Translations under genes and position numbers: made by a program
In this document: positions 8,112 through 16,425 of the stretch, piece by piece
Layout of the letters: every line of letters begins with the position of its first letter
Numbering within the stretch: the first letter of the stretch is position 1
Notes under the pieces: generated by a model
Seen by the model: the letters and a program-made list of their open reading frames with translations, nothing else
What the model was told of the DNA's origin: nothing
The model's database searches: none
Assembly (NCBI GenBank): GCA_900129675.1
Contig: FSRD01000002.1
Coordinates: 124,001-188,000 of the forward strand
Source of the DNA: Bradyrhizobium erythrophlei
Lineage (GTDB): Bacteria; Pseudomonadota; Alphaproteobacteria; Rhizobiales; Xanthobacteraceae
Direction of reading: 5' to 3'
DNA length: 64,000 nt

Positions 8112-9266
8112 CTAGCTGCCGTTTGGTGGGCGGGGCTGGTCGGAAGCGAGTCGGGCCCTGGTTTCGCGCTCGGCCAGCACGGTCGTCTTGGTGTTGATGG
8201 TCGGCTCGGCCGACATGCCCGGGCGCAGCAGGCCTGTCAGCGTGTGATCGTCGAGCACGATCTTCACCGGCACCCGCTGCACGATCTTGGTGAAATTGCC
8301 GGTGGCGTTGTCGGGGGGCAGCAGCGCGAATTCGAGACCGCTGGCCGGCGACAGGCTGTCGACATGGCCCCGCAGTTTGGTGCCGTGGAAACTGTCGATC
8401 TCGATCTCGACCGGCTGGCCGTTGCGCACATGGGTGAGCTGGGTTTCCTTGAAATTCGCCACCACGTAGACCGCATCGAGAGGAACGACCGCCATCAACT
8501 GCGTGCCGCCCTGCACGTACTGGCCAACCCGGAGCGAACGGGCGCCGACCGTGCCTTCGACCGGCGCGGTGATCCTGGTGTACGACAGGTTCAGCGCGGC
8601 CTGCGTTTCGACCGCGCGGGCGCGATCGAGTTGCGCGACCGCCTTGGCACGTTCCGTGGTGAGGACGTCGACCTTGCGCTGCGCGGCGAGCAGGCCCGAT
8701 TTGCCGTGCTGGAGCTGGGCCGTCTTTTCGCGCAGCGCCGCGTCGGTCTGCTGGGCGCGCTGGATAGTGCCGGAGCCGGTCTTCATCAGCCCGTCGTAGC
8801 GGGCCCGTTCCTCTTGGGCGAATTGCAGATTGGCTTCGGCGGCGGCGACGTCGGCGGTGCCTTGCTCGATGATCGGCGCTTGCAGCGAAATCTGCGCATC
8901 AAGGTTGCGCACGGCGGCTTCCGACGCATCGACGTCGGCATGGGTCTGGTCGAGCGCGGCCCTGAAATCGCGATCGTCGATCCGGGCCAGCAACTGGCCG
9001 GCTTTGACCTTCTCATTATCGCCGACCAGCACCTGGGCGATATAGCCGGAGACTTTTGGCGAGATGATCGTGGAGTCCGCCTTCACATAGGCGTCATCGG
9101 TCGATTCCAGATACCGGCCCGTGGTGAGGTAGCCGTAGCCAAAATCCGCCGCACCGGCGATTCCGAGTGCCAAGGCCAGCGCCAAAGCGGCGCGCTTCAC
9201 CGCCGCCCGCGACGGGCGAAGGCCGATTTTCGGTTTGACATCAGAGACATAAGAAGCGGTCGACAT
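8112..9266 (-). CDS. emrA: HlyD-family membrane fusion protein (EmrA-like)
   Basis: 384-residue periplasmic adaptor with one N-terminal membrane segment (about residues 24-45). A biotinyl-lipoyl-like half follows (STIISPKVSGYIAQVLVGDNEKVKAGQLLARIDDRDF), then a long coiled-coil hairpin (about 90-210), the second lipoyl half (TRITAPVEGTVGARSLRVGQYVQGG), and a beta-barrel region ending ILDDHTLTGLLRPGMSAE-like. It connects the EmrB pump to an outer-membrane channel not encoded here. It is divergent from the LysR gene, with which it shares a promoter region. Confidence 0.93.
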   Translation of the reverse strand: MSTASYVSDVKPKIGLRPSRAAVKRAALALALALGIAGAADFGYGYLTTGRYLESTDDAYVKADSTIISPKVSGYIAQVLVGDNEKVKAGQLLARIDDRDFRAALDQTHADVDASEAAVRNLDAQISLQAPIIEQGTADVAAAEANLQFAQEERARYDGLMKTGSGTIQRAQQTDAALREKTAQLQHGKSGLLAAQRKVDVLTTERAKAVAQLDRARAVETQAALNLSYTRITAPVEGTVGARSLRVGQYVQGGTQLMAVVPLDAVYVVANFKETQLTHVRNGQPVEIEIDSFHGTKLRGHVDSLSPASGLEFALLPPDNATGNFTKIVQRVPVKIVLDDHTLTGLLRPGMSAEPTINTKTTVLAERETRARLASDQPRPPNGS

Positions 9267-9346
9267 GGCATCCTCTAGGAACCTGGGGAGCGCCCTCCCA
9301 CGAGGGCGCTGGGTACGACCTGAAGATGCAATGTCATCGGCGATAT

Positions 9347-9394
9347 GATAATCCCGGGAAAACTGGAAGCATTATCCAGTGAGAGCGGATAATC
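9347..9394. promoter_or_regulatory. LysR-type operator-like element, copy B (emrA/lysR intergenic)
   Basis: 48-bp element with the same ends as copy A. It holds a perfect 7-bp inverted repeat ATTATCC (9371-9377) and GGATAAT (9387-9393) separated by 9 bases, plus a third half-site GATAATC at 9347-9353. Located between the divergent emrA and LysR genes, the standard place for LysR autoregulation and target activation. Confidence 0.65.
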
Positions 9395-9406
9395 GGAGAC
9401 TTCCCG

Positions 9407-10318
9407 ATGGATCGTTTGACCAGTCTGACGGCCTTTGTCCGGGTGGTTGATAGCGGCGGGTTTTCCGCCGCCGGGCGCCGCCTCAGCATGTCGACGACGA
9501 TGGTGAGCAACCACGTCCAGTCGCTGGAAGACCGGCTCGGCGCGCGGCTGCTTCACCGCACCACGCGCAAGGTCAGCCTCACCGAAATCGGCAAGGCCTA
9601 TTACGACCGCTGCGTCCAGATCCTCACCGATCTCGAGCAGGCCGACGATATCGCCGGCGCCCAGCAATCGACGCCGCGCGGCACGCTGAGGATCTATGCC
9701 GCGACCCACATCGTGCCATTCATCGCGCCGGTGGTCGCCGAATTCCTTTCGACATATCCCGACACCAAGGTTGATCTGAGCATGGGTGAGCGAACCGTCG
9801 ACATGATCGACGAGGGATACGATGTGGCGGTCCGCATGACGCAGCCGCCGGACTCGAGCCTGATCGTGCGCAGCCTCGCCACCTGGCGGCAGGTGCTGTG
9901 CTGCTCGCATGCCTATCTCGAAAAATATGGCCGGCCTGAGCAATTGTCCGACCTGTCGGAGCGCAATTGCGTTCGCCACGTCAACTATCCCTATCAGGAC
10001 GAATGGCGGTTTGTCGATCGCAAGGGTACGCCGGCATCGGTGCGGGTGTCCGGCAATCTGATCTCCAATAGCGGCGAGACTCTACGCGTGGCGGCGCTGC
10101 ACGGCCACGCGATAGCTCTTGCCGCGGGTTTTCTGGTTCATGAGGATCTCGAATCCGGCCGTCTGGTGCGTTTGTTGCCTGAGTATCGGCCGGTCGAATT
10201 ATCGATGAACGCGGTCTATCCGCATCGCCATCATCTGTCGGCGAAGGTCAGGACCTTTATCGACATGCTCGCGCATCACAGCGCCGAGCAGCAGAAGCTG
10301 ATCAATCCATATTCGTGA
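9407..10318 (+). CDS. LysR-family transcriptional regulator of the efflux genes
   Basis: 303-residue regulator. The N-terminal winged helix-turn-helix covers about residues 1-60 (LTAFVRVVDSGGFSAAGRRLSMSTTMVSNHVQSLEDRLGARL), followed by the linker helix and a LysR substrate-binding domain. The subgroup is that of CrgA/AaeR-like regulators (RLLHRTTRKVSLTEIGKAYYDRC). It is divergently transcribed from emrA, and the duplicated operator-like element suggests it controls both emrA and emrB. The inducer is not predictable from sequence. Confidence 0.93.
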   Translation: MDRLTSLTAFVRVVDSGGFSAAGRRLSMSTTMVSNHVQSLEDRLGARLLHRTTRKVSLTEIGKAYYDRCVQILTDLEQADDIAGAQQSTPRGTLRIYAATHIVPFIAPVVAEFLSTYPDTKVDLSMGERTVDMIDEGYDVAVRMTQPPDSSLIVRSLATWRQVLCCSHAYLEKYGRPEQLSDLSERNCVRHVNYPYQDEWRFVDRKGTPASVRVSGNLISNSGETLRVAALHGHAIALAAGFLVHEDLESGRLVRLLPEYRPVELSMNAVYPHRHHLSAKVRTFIDMLAHHSAEQQKLINPYS

Positions 10319-10324
10319 TGCGTC

Positions 10325-10444
10325 CGTCATTGCGAGGAGCGAAGCGACGAAGCAATCCAATCTTTCCTTGTGTGGCGAGATGGATTGCTTCGCGGAGCCT
10401 GTCATCGGGCGCGCATTCGCGCGACCCGTTGGCTCGCAATGACG
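10325..10444. repeat. dispersed palindromic repeat, copy 2
   Basis: Starts CGTCATTGCGAG and ends CGCAATGACG, with GAAGCAATCCA at 10349-10359 and TGGATTGCTTC at 10381-10391 as inner arms. Compared with copy 1 it has an additional module with GGGCGCGCATTCGCGCGACCC that is also present in copy 3. It fills most of the gap between the LysR gene and the serine hydrolase gene. Confidence 0.8.
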
Positions 10445-10503
10445 TTGCCAGAGCGTGCGGCAATGCCATAAATTCCGGTCGACAAATATGGGAACGCCGG
10501 CGA

Positions 10504-11784
10504 ATGTTTATGTGCAGATCAGCGTCATCAGACCGTCGCGCGACGCTGTTTGCAGCAATCGCCGCATTCGCCTCGATTTCCACCCCGCTATCCGCCGCCG
10601 AATTCGGCCCACCACCAAACGCGGTGCTGTCGCTCGACAAGCTTTCCAAGATCGACGATTTCATCAATGGCCAGGTCGCCGAAGGAAACATTCCCGGCGC
10701 CGTCGTCCTGATCCAGCGTCACGGCAAGCCGGTCTATTTCAGATGTTTCGGCAAGCGCGATGTCGACGCCGGCATCGAGATGACTTCGGACGCGATCTTT
10801 CCGGTTCATTCGGTGACGAAGACCATCACCAGCTTCGCGGCGATGATGCTGGTCGATCGCGGCAACATCGCGCCGGGCGATCCCGTAGCCAAGTACATTC
10901 CATCATTCGCCGACATGAAGGTAGGCGTCGAGCGCAAGGACGCTTCGGGTCATCCGGTGCTCGACCTCGTGCCGCCGGTCCGGCCGGTCACGATCGAGGA
11001 TCTGCTGCTGCACACGTCCGGGATCACCTACGGTTTCTATGGCGAGGGATTGGTGAAGGCCGCCTATGGCAGCATCTATCTCGGCGATTTCGACAATGCC
11101 GGGTTCGCCGAGCGGATCGCCAAAGTGCCGCTGGCCGAGCAGCCGCGTACGTTGTGGGATTACGGGCATTCGATCGACGTGCTCGGCCGTGTCATCGAGG
11201 TCGCGTCGGGGCAGTCGCTGTTTGAGTTCGAAAAGACGCAGCTGCTTGATCCCTTGGGGATGACAACGACAAAATTCTTCCTGACCGATCCGGCCGAGCG
11301 GGCGCGCTATGCCCAGCCGCTGCCCCGCGACCGCCATGTCGAGCGCAATTCGCTCGACGTTACGCGGTGGGAATCCGGCGGCGGCGGGATGGTCTCGACC
11401 ATCGCCGATTTCGCGCGTTATGGGCAGATGCTGCTGAACGGCGGCACCCTGGACGGCAAGACCTATCTCAGCCCGGCGACGTTCGCGGCGATGACCACCG
11501 ACCATATCGGCCCCGGCTCGGGCGTCGCGCGCAATTATTTCTACTATCCAGGCGACGGCTTCGGCTTCGGCTATGGTTTCGGCGTCCGTACCGAACCCGG
11601 TAATGCGGTGCCGCCGCCGCCGGGGTCGCGTGGCGAGATCAAATGGGATGGCGCCACCGGCGTCTATATCGTGGTCGACCGTGCCCAGGATATGTTCTTC
11701 GTCCTGATGGAGGACGCCCCGTCCGGGCGGATGCACGTCGAGGTGAATCTGAAGAAGCTAGTTTACGACGCGTTCGAAAAATGA
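10504..11784 (+). CDS. exported serine hydrolase, class C beta-lactamase fold
   Basis: 426 residues with an N-terminal signal peptide (MFMCRSASS...STPLSAAEF). The beta-lactamase/transpeptidase-like domain has the SxxK motif as Ser103-Val-Thr-Lys106 (FPVHSVTKTITSF) and a Tyr motif as Tyr220-Gly-His-Ser. These place it with the EstB/AmpC-like esterases and D-amino-peptidases; many such proteins are esterases without antibiotic resistance function. ATG 10504 is chosen because it starts the signal peptide, and the upstream in-frame extension runs through the repeat element. An acyltransferase-3 gene follows 30 bases later in the same direction. Confidence 0.88.
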   Translation: MFMCRSASSDRRATLFAAIAAFASISTPLSAAEFGPPPNAVLSLDKLSKIDDFINGQVAEGNIPGAVVLIQRHGKPVYFRCFGKRDVDAGIEMTSDAIFPVHSVTKTITSFAAMMLVDRGNIAPGDPVAKYIPSFADMKVGVERKDASGHPVLDLVPPVRPVTIEDLLLHTSGITYGFYGEGLVKAAYGSIYLGDFDNAGFAERIAKVPLAEQPRTLWDYGHSIDVLGRVIEVASGQSLFEFEKTQLLDPLGMTTTKFFLTDPAERARYAQPLPRDRHVERNSLDVTRWESGGGGMVSTIADFARYGQMLLNGGTLDGKTYLSPATFAAMTTDHIGPGSGVARNYFYYPGDGFGFGYGFGVRTEPGNAVPPPPGSRGEIKWDGATGVYIVVDRAQDMFFVLMEDAPSGRMHVEVNLKKLVYDAFEK

Positions 11785-11814
11785 TCGAACGTCAGCTCAC
11801 CTGGAGCTGAACGT

Positions 11815-13002
11815 ATGCTGCGCAAGACCAACGAAAACAATCAGGGCACCAGGGCGAAGGCACGTATCGTCGCGCTCGACCGCGCGCGCACGTTCATCAT
11901 TCTGTTGGTGCTGATCCACCATTCCGTCGTCAACTACACCCATTTCGGCACCGGCGACAAAATGCGCTGGCTAGGCTTCGATCTGGTGGTGCTGTTCAAC
12001 GACAGTTTTTTCATGGCCTGCATGTTCCTGATCTCCGGCCTGTTCGTTCACGGCAGCCTGACGCGACGGGGCGCTGCCAATTTCCTGGGCAATCGTGCCT
12101 GGCGGCTCGGCGTGCCCTTCCTGATCTCGATCTTCGTGCTGATGCCGGTCGCCTATTATCCGACCTTCCTGCGCTATCATTTGCCCGGCACGACCGACTT
12201 CAACTTTTTTCATTTCTGGTGGCACACGCTGACGGTCGGACCCTGGCCCTCGGGGCCGGCGTGGTTTTTGTGGGTGCTGCTGGCGCTGGATTTCATCGCC
12301 GCCACGGTGTGGTGGGTTGCACCGCGTGTTGTCGCGGCAATGGGCTGGGCCATCTTTGCCCTTCGCAGCCGGCCGGTGACGGCCTTTGTCGGGTTTCTGA
12401 TCGTCTCGGTGGCGGTCTATCTGCCGATGCACCTGATCTTCGGCGATACGAGTTGGCTGGAGCCGGGCGGCTACCCGCTTCCAATCCAGACCAGCCGGAT
12501 CCTGCTCTACGCCGGTTACTTCCTCACCGGCGTAGGCATCGGCGCCGTCAGTCTCAAGGCCGGTATTCTTGCGGAGAACGGTGAAGTCGTAAAGCGCTGG
12601 CCGGCGTGGCTCGCCATTTCGCTGTTGTTCTATGGCGCGATCCTGTTGCTGGTCTATGCCCACCACAATTGGGTGGCGGAGTTCAATGCGCCGCCGCTGT
12701 CATGGCGAACGGGCTACGGCCTCGCTTTTGCGCTATTCAGTGCGGCGATGACGTTTACGGTCCTGGCCATTTGGTTGCGGTCGGCGGGATCCAGACTCAG
12801 CCTGCTCGATGCGATGCGACCGTCGGCTTACGGCATCTTTCTCGTGCACTACATCTTCATCATCTGGCTGCAATACGCGGTATATGACTATTCGTGGCCG
12901 GCCGCCGTGAAAGCCGCGGTCGTGTTCGCCGGCACGCTGTCGCTGAGCTGGGGGCTGACGGTGATGCTGCGGCGGATTCCGGCCGTGGCGCGGATGATTT
13001 GA
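11815..13002 (+). CDS. acyltransferase-3 family integral membrane protein
   Basis: 395-residue protein with about ten membrane segments. The family-3 acyltransferase pattern is visible: an N-terminal RIVALDRARTFIILLVLIHHSVV carrying the conserved arginine and histidine positions, MACMFLISGLFVHGSL, and the C-terminal PSAYGIFLVHYIFIIWLQY. Members transfer acetyl or succinyl groups to periplasmic glucans, polysaccharides or lipids (OpgC and OafA types). It has no fused SGNH domain. It probably forms a two-gene unit with the serine hydrolase upstream. A second unfused acyltransferase-3 protein is encoded at 62125-63303. Confidence 0.87.
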   Translation: MLRKTNENNQGTRAKARIVALDRARTFIILLVLIHHSVVNYTHFGTGDKMRWLGFDLVVLFNDSFFMACMFLISGLFVHGSLTRRGAANFLGNRAWRLGVPFLISIFVLMPVAYYPTFLRYHLPGTTDFNFFHFWWHTLTVGPWPSGPAWFLWVLLALDFIAATVWWVAPRVVAAMGWAIFALRSRPVTAFVGFLIVSVAVYLPMHLIFGDTSWLEPGGYPLPIQTSRILLYAGYFLTGVGIGAVSLKAGILAENGEVVKRWPAWLAISLLFYGAILLLVYAHHNWVAEFNAPPLSWRTGYGLAFALFSAAMTFTVLAIWLRSAGSRLSLLDAMRPSAYGIFLVHYIFIIWLQYAVYDYSWPAAVKAAVVFAGTLSLSWGLTVMLRRIPAVARMI

Positions 13003-13005
13003 GAT

Positions 13006-13156
13006 CGTCGTTGCGAGCCAACGGGTCGCGCGAACGCGCGCCCGATGACAGGCTCCGCGAAGCAATCCATCTCGCCGGATAAAGAATGGATTGCTTCGTC
13101 GCACAGTTTATCATCGGGCGCGCATTCGCGCGACCCGGTGGCTCCTCGCAATGACG
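13006..13156. repeat. dispersed palindromic repeat, copy 3
   Basis: Longest copy. It runs from CGTCGTTGCGAG to CGCAATGACG and has GAAGCAATCCAT at 13059-13070 opposite ATGGATTGCTTC at 13086-13097. The GGGCGCGCATTCGCGCGACCC module appears on both sides of this core in opposite orientations, making a near-perfect extended palindrome. It sits between two convergent genes, where it could act as a bidirectional 3'-end structure. Confidence 0.8.
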
Positions 13157-13180
13157 GTGATAGGTGATAGGTCCGGGGCA

Positions 13181-14251
13181 TCACGGCTTCAGCATCAACT
13201 TCTGCACCCGCCAGTTCAGCAGCTCCGCCACATACAGCACATTCTCCGACGGGCACGCCATCGCATGGATCCAGCCGAATTGCTTTAGCTGCTTGCCGGA
13301 CTGCCCGAGTACGCCGAGCATTTTGCCATCGAGGCTGAGTTTGTAGATGCGGCCGGGCCAGGCGTCGGAGCTGTAGAGCACCTGATTGGGTGGCGGTGTA
13401 ATACAGATCGACCACGGCGAGCCCGGGAAGAACGTGCCGCCGGCCATCATCGCTTCATCCGGTATCTTGCCGATCGCAGGTTTTGCGCCGGGCGGCACCG
13501 GAATGTCGATGGTGAATTGACGCAGGAATTTCCCATCGCCGTCGAACACCTGGATCCGGTGGTTGCCGCGATCGGCGACATAGACATTGCCATTGGCGTC
13601 GGTTGCGATCGAGTGCGGGGTGTTGAACTGACCGGGCTCCTTGCCGCGGTCGCCCCATGACTTCAACCAGTTGCCGTCCTTGTCCACCTTGGCGACGCGC
13701 GAATTGATATAGCCGTCGCTGATGAAGGTGTTGCCGGCCTTGTCCCAGGCCACATCCGTGACCTGGCGAAACCGGCCGTCCTCGGCGGGCAGCGGCGGCT
13801 TTGGATGTTTCAGCGGCGCGGTATCTTCGTCGGAAGCTTCCTGCTTGCGGCCGAACACCATGACGACGCGGCCCTCGGGATCGAACTTGATCACCATGTC
13901 CGAGCCCTTGTCGGTTACCCAGATATTGTCCTGGGGATCGATCTTTACGGTGTGCCCGAACGACCACGCATACAGGTTCTTGCCGATCTCGCGGACGAAC
14001 GCGCCTTTGGCGTCGAACTCCAGCAGTTGCGTCGCCGCGGCGGCGTAGGCGGGTCCTGAGGTATTGCCGCGCGACAGCGCGAAGACATGACCCTTGGAAT
14101 TGACCGAAACGCCCGACACTTCGCCGAAATAGATGTTCGGCGGCAGCTTCAGCGGGTTGGGGACGGAGTCGAAAGCGATCGTGGGGACCGCCTGTTGTGC
14201 GAACGCCGACGGCGCAATCAACAGCATCAGTCCAGCCAGCCAGTGCCTCAT
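13181..14251 (-). CDS. exported NHL-repeat beta-propeller protein
   Basis: 356 residues with a signal peptide (MRHWLAGLMLLIAPSAFAQQ). At least four NHL-type blades are visible: VSGVSVNSKGHVFALSRG, HTVKIDPQDNIWVTDKGSDMV, PHSIATDANGNVYVADRGNH and a C-terminal blade ending VLYVAELLNWRVQKL. The arrangement resembles the peptidylglycine alpha-amidating lyase-like bacterial proteins, but lyase activity cannot be concluded. It should be a periplasmic six-bladed propeller with a binding or lyase role. The opposite-strand Bug receptor starts about 150 bases away. Confidence 0.85.
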   Translation of the reverse strand: MRHWLAGLMLLIAPSAFAQQAVPTIAFDSVPNPLKLPPNIYFGEVSGVSVNSKGHVFALSRGNTSGPAYAAAATQLLEFDAKGAFVREIGKNLYAWSFGHTVKIDPQDNIWVTDKGSDMVIKFDPEGRVVMVFGRKQEASDEDTAPLKHPKPPLPAEDGRFRQVTDVAWDKAGNTFISDGYINSRVAKVDKDGNWLKSWGDRGKEPGQFNTPHSIATDANGNVYVADRGNHRIQVFDGDGKFLRQFTIDIPVPPGAKPAIGKIPDEAMMAGGTFFPGSPWSICITPPPNQVLYSSDAWPGRIYKLSLDGKMLGVLGQSGKQLKQFGWIHAMACPSENVLYVAELLNWRVQKLMLKP

Positions 14252-14405
14252 GTCATCCTCCCCTGATATTTGTTGCTCTTGTCGTTGGCGCGCATGTTAG
14301 TCGATGGCTGTTCCGTCTGCACGTGCCCGCAGCGTCATGACCATCATCCTTCCTTGCATAGCGCGCCAGTGTATGAAGGAGTCTCCTCAGGCAACCGGGC
14401 TTTGC

Positions 14406-15377
14406 ATGTCATCTCGAATTTTCAAATCGGTTTTGTTCGCGCTTGCAGCATGCGCGCTGCTGAATGGCCCGGCTTCGGCCGGCTATCCCGATCGCTTGAT
14501 CAAGATCGTGGTCCCATTCGCGCCGGGCGGCGGCACCGATGTGGTCGCCCGCACGCTGGCGCAGGAGATGGCCCGGGATCTCGGCGTCTCCGTGATCATC
14601 GAGAACAGGCCGGGGGCAGGCACCATCATCGGTACCCAGAGCGTCGCGACCAGCGCGCCGGACGGATACACGCTGCTGATGGGCACGTTCGCGAATGCGG
14701 TCAATCCGAGCCTGCAGGCGAAACTGCCCTATGACGCGCACCATGATTTCGCGGCCGTAGCGCTGGTGGCGCGCTCCTTCAACATCGTCGTGGTCAATCC
14801 GGCTTCCCCGATCAAAACGATCGCGGATTTGATCGCGGCGGCAAAGGCCGAGCCCGACAAACTCTCTTACGGCACCTATGGCACCGGGACCTCGGCGCAT
14901 CTGGCCGGCGAGCTGTTCAAGCATATGGCCAAGGTCAATCTGACCACGGTGCCCTATAAGGGCGCCGCGCCCGCGATCACCGACCTGATCGGCGGGCAGA
15001 TCCAGGTGATGTTCACGACGGTGGCCAGCGCGGCCTCGCTGGTCGAGGCCGGCCAGTTGCGCGCGATCGCGGTGACGTCGGCGGAACGCTCGCCGGCCTT
15101 CCCGCAACTGCCGACGGTTTCGGAAGCCGGAGTTCCCGGCTACGCGGCGGAAGCCTGGTATGGCCTCTACGCCCCGGCCAAGACACCGCCCGAGATCATC
15201 GACCGTCTCAACAAATCGGCCGCGAAGGCCGTTCAATCCGAAGCGTTCAAGAAACTCGGCGTCAACGAAGGCCTCGTCATGGTCGCGCAGCCGCCGGACG
15301 CGCTCGATCGCTATTTTGACGGCGAGGAAGCGCGCTGGCGCAAGGTGATCCAGGACGCCGGCATCAAGTCCGAATAG
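14406..15377 (+). CDS. Bug-family tripartite tricarboxylate receptor protein
   Basis: 323-residue periplasmic binding protein with a signal peptide (SVLFALAACALLNGPASAGYP). Bug/TctC signatures are YPDRLIKIVVPFAPGGGTDVVART, VIIENRPGAGTIIGTQ, AKAEPDKLSYGTYGTGTSAHLAGEL and TTVPYKGAAPAITDLIGGQIQ. ATG 14406 is chosen because it gives a clean signal peptide; an upstream ATG at 14373 is possible. No TctA/TctB membrane components are nearby, as is usual for the many orphan Bug receptors. The ligand is probably a carboxylate. Confidence 0.92.
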   Translation: MSSRIFKSVLFALAACALLNGPASAGYPDRLIKIVVPFAPGGGTDVVARTLAQEMARDLGVSVIIENRPGAGTIIGTQSVATSAPDGYTLLMGTFANAVNPSLQAKLPYDAHHDFAAVALVARSFNIVVVNPASPIKTIADLIAAAKAEPDKLSYGTYGTGTSAHLAGELFKHMAKVNLTTVPYKGAAPAITDLIGGQIQVMFTTVASAASLVEAGQLRAIAVTSAERSPAFPQLPTVSEAGVPGYAAEAWYGLYAPAKTPPEIIDRLNKSAAKAVQSEAFKKLGVNEGLVMVAQPPDALDRYFDGEEARWRKVIQDAGIKSE

Positions 15378-15462
15378 GGAATATTGTTCACCTTCTGGGG
15401 TTGCATAGACGGCCTTCGCCTCAACAACGAGCTGTCAACGAGCAATCCAGAACCCAGGGAGG

Positions 15463-16083
15463 ATGACCATGTCCGACATGGCACGACGCGTACTGGCCGC
15501 CGCCAGCTTCATTTCCATCTTCATGGTCCTGCCGGCTTCAGCCCAGGAAACCGTCCGCATCCGCGGCACCGTCGAGCGCATCGAAGGTCCGGTCTATGTG
15601 GTCAAGAATCGCGACGGCGCGGAGCTGAAGCTGACGGTGACCGACAATCCGCTGTTTGTCGCAATCGTTCCTGCAAAAATGGCCGACATCAAGCCGGGCA
15701 TGTTCGTCGGTTCCGCCGGCATGATGCAGGAGGACGGCACCCAGAAAGCCATCGAGGTCCACATCTTCCCGGAATCGATGCGTGGCACCGGCGAGGGCCA
15801 TTATGACTGGGACCTGCTGCCCAAGAGCAAGATGACCAACGCCAACGTCGAGCAGGCCGTCGACAGCGTTAACGGCCAGGTTTTGTCGGTGAAATACAAG
15901 GACGGCGAGAAGAAGCTGCTGGTGACGCCCCAGACCATCGTCGTCACCTATGAAATCGGCAAGAAGGAAGAGGTGCAGCCCGGCACCAAGATCTTCGTGG
16001 CCGCCGCGAAGAAGCAGCCGGACGGCACACTACAAACCCCGCGCATTACCTACGGCAGAAACGGGCAGGGTCCGGCGTTCTGA
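15463..16083 (+). CDS. exported protein of unknown function
   Basis: 206 residues with a signal peptide (ARRVLAAASFISIFMVLPASAQE). The mature part is rich in short beta strands and contains two repeats of an OB-like pattern: VRIRGTVERIEGPVYVVKNRDG and VDSVNGQVLSVKYKDGEKKLLV, each followed by a Pro-Gly turn (IKPGMFVGSAGM, VQPGTKIFVAAAKK). A GGGAGG site precedes ATG 15463. It resembles conserved periplasmic proteins often labelled DUF5666-like, but I do not assign a function. The symporter operon follows in the same direction. Confidence 0.8.
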   Translation: MTMSDMARRVLAAASFISIFMVLPASAQETVRIRGTVERIEGPVYVVKNRDGAELKLTVTDNPLFVAIVPAKMADIKPGMFVGSAGMMQEDGTQKAIEVHIFPESMRGTGEGHYDWDLLPKSKMTNANVEQAVDSVNGQVLSVKYKDGEKKLLVTPQTIVVTYEIGKKEEVQPGTKIFVAAAKKQPDGTLQTPRITYGRNGQGPAF

Positions 16084-16236
16084 CGTCGGGCTGCCTTGCG
16101 ATCGCGCGGTCGAACACTTTATCACGTATCGCATTGCAGCAACGGCAAATCTGCAGAGCGCCGCAACGATTCGATCCTTAAGTCGTTCCAATCAGGGAAC
16201 GCCGGCTTATGGGCCGGTTTGAGCCTGGAGTCCGCC

Positions 16237-16416
16237 ATGTGGATACTGTTGCTGGTGCCGTTTATCGGCCTGTTATGGGTGCCCTTCTACAATTTCGCCG
16301 AGCCATCGCTGTTCGGATTTCCCTTTTTCTACTGGTACCAGCTCGCATGGGTGCCGATCTCTTCGCTGCTGATCTGGCTGGTCTATCGCGGCCGCACGCC
16401 TGACCAAGCGCCTTGA
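16237..16416 (+). CDS. DUF3311 small membrane protein
   Basis: 59-residue protein with two hydrophobic helices (WILLLVPFIGLLWVPFYNF and FFYWYQLAWVPISSLLIWLVY), the pattern of DUF3311. Such genes commonly precede SLC5 monocarboxylate symporters and are thought to act as a small partner subunit. Here the symporter starts 9 bases after its stop. GCCTGGAG lies upstream of ATG 16237. Confidence 0.88.
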   Translation: MWILLLVPFIGLLWVPFYNFAEPSLFGFPFFYWYQLAWVPISSLLIWLVYRGRTPDQAP

Positions 16417-16425
16417 GGGAAGGGC

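Noticed and set aside
10315..10503. N-terminal extension of the serine hydrolase frame
   Set aside because: It runs through the dispersed repeat and precedes a clean signal peptide starting at ATG 10504.
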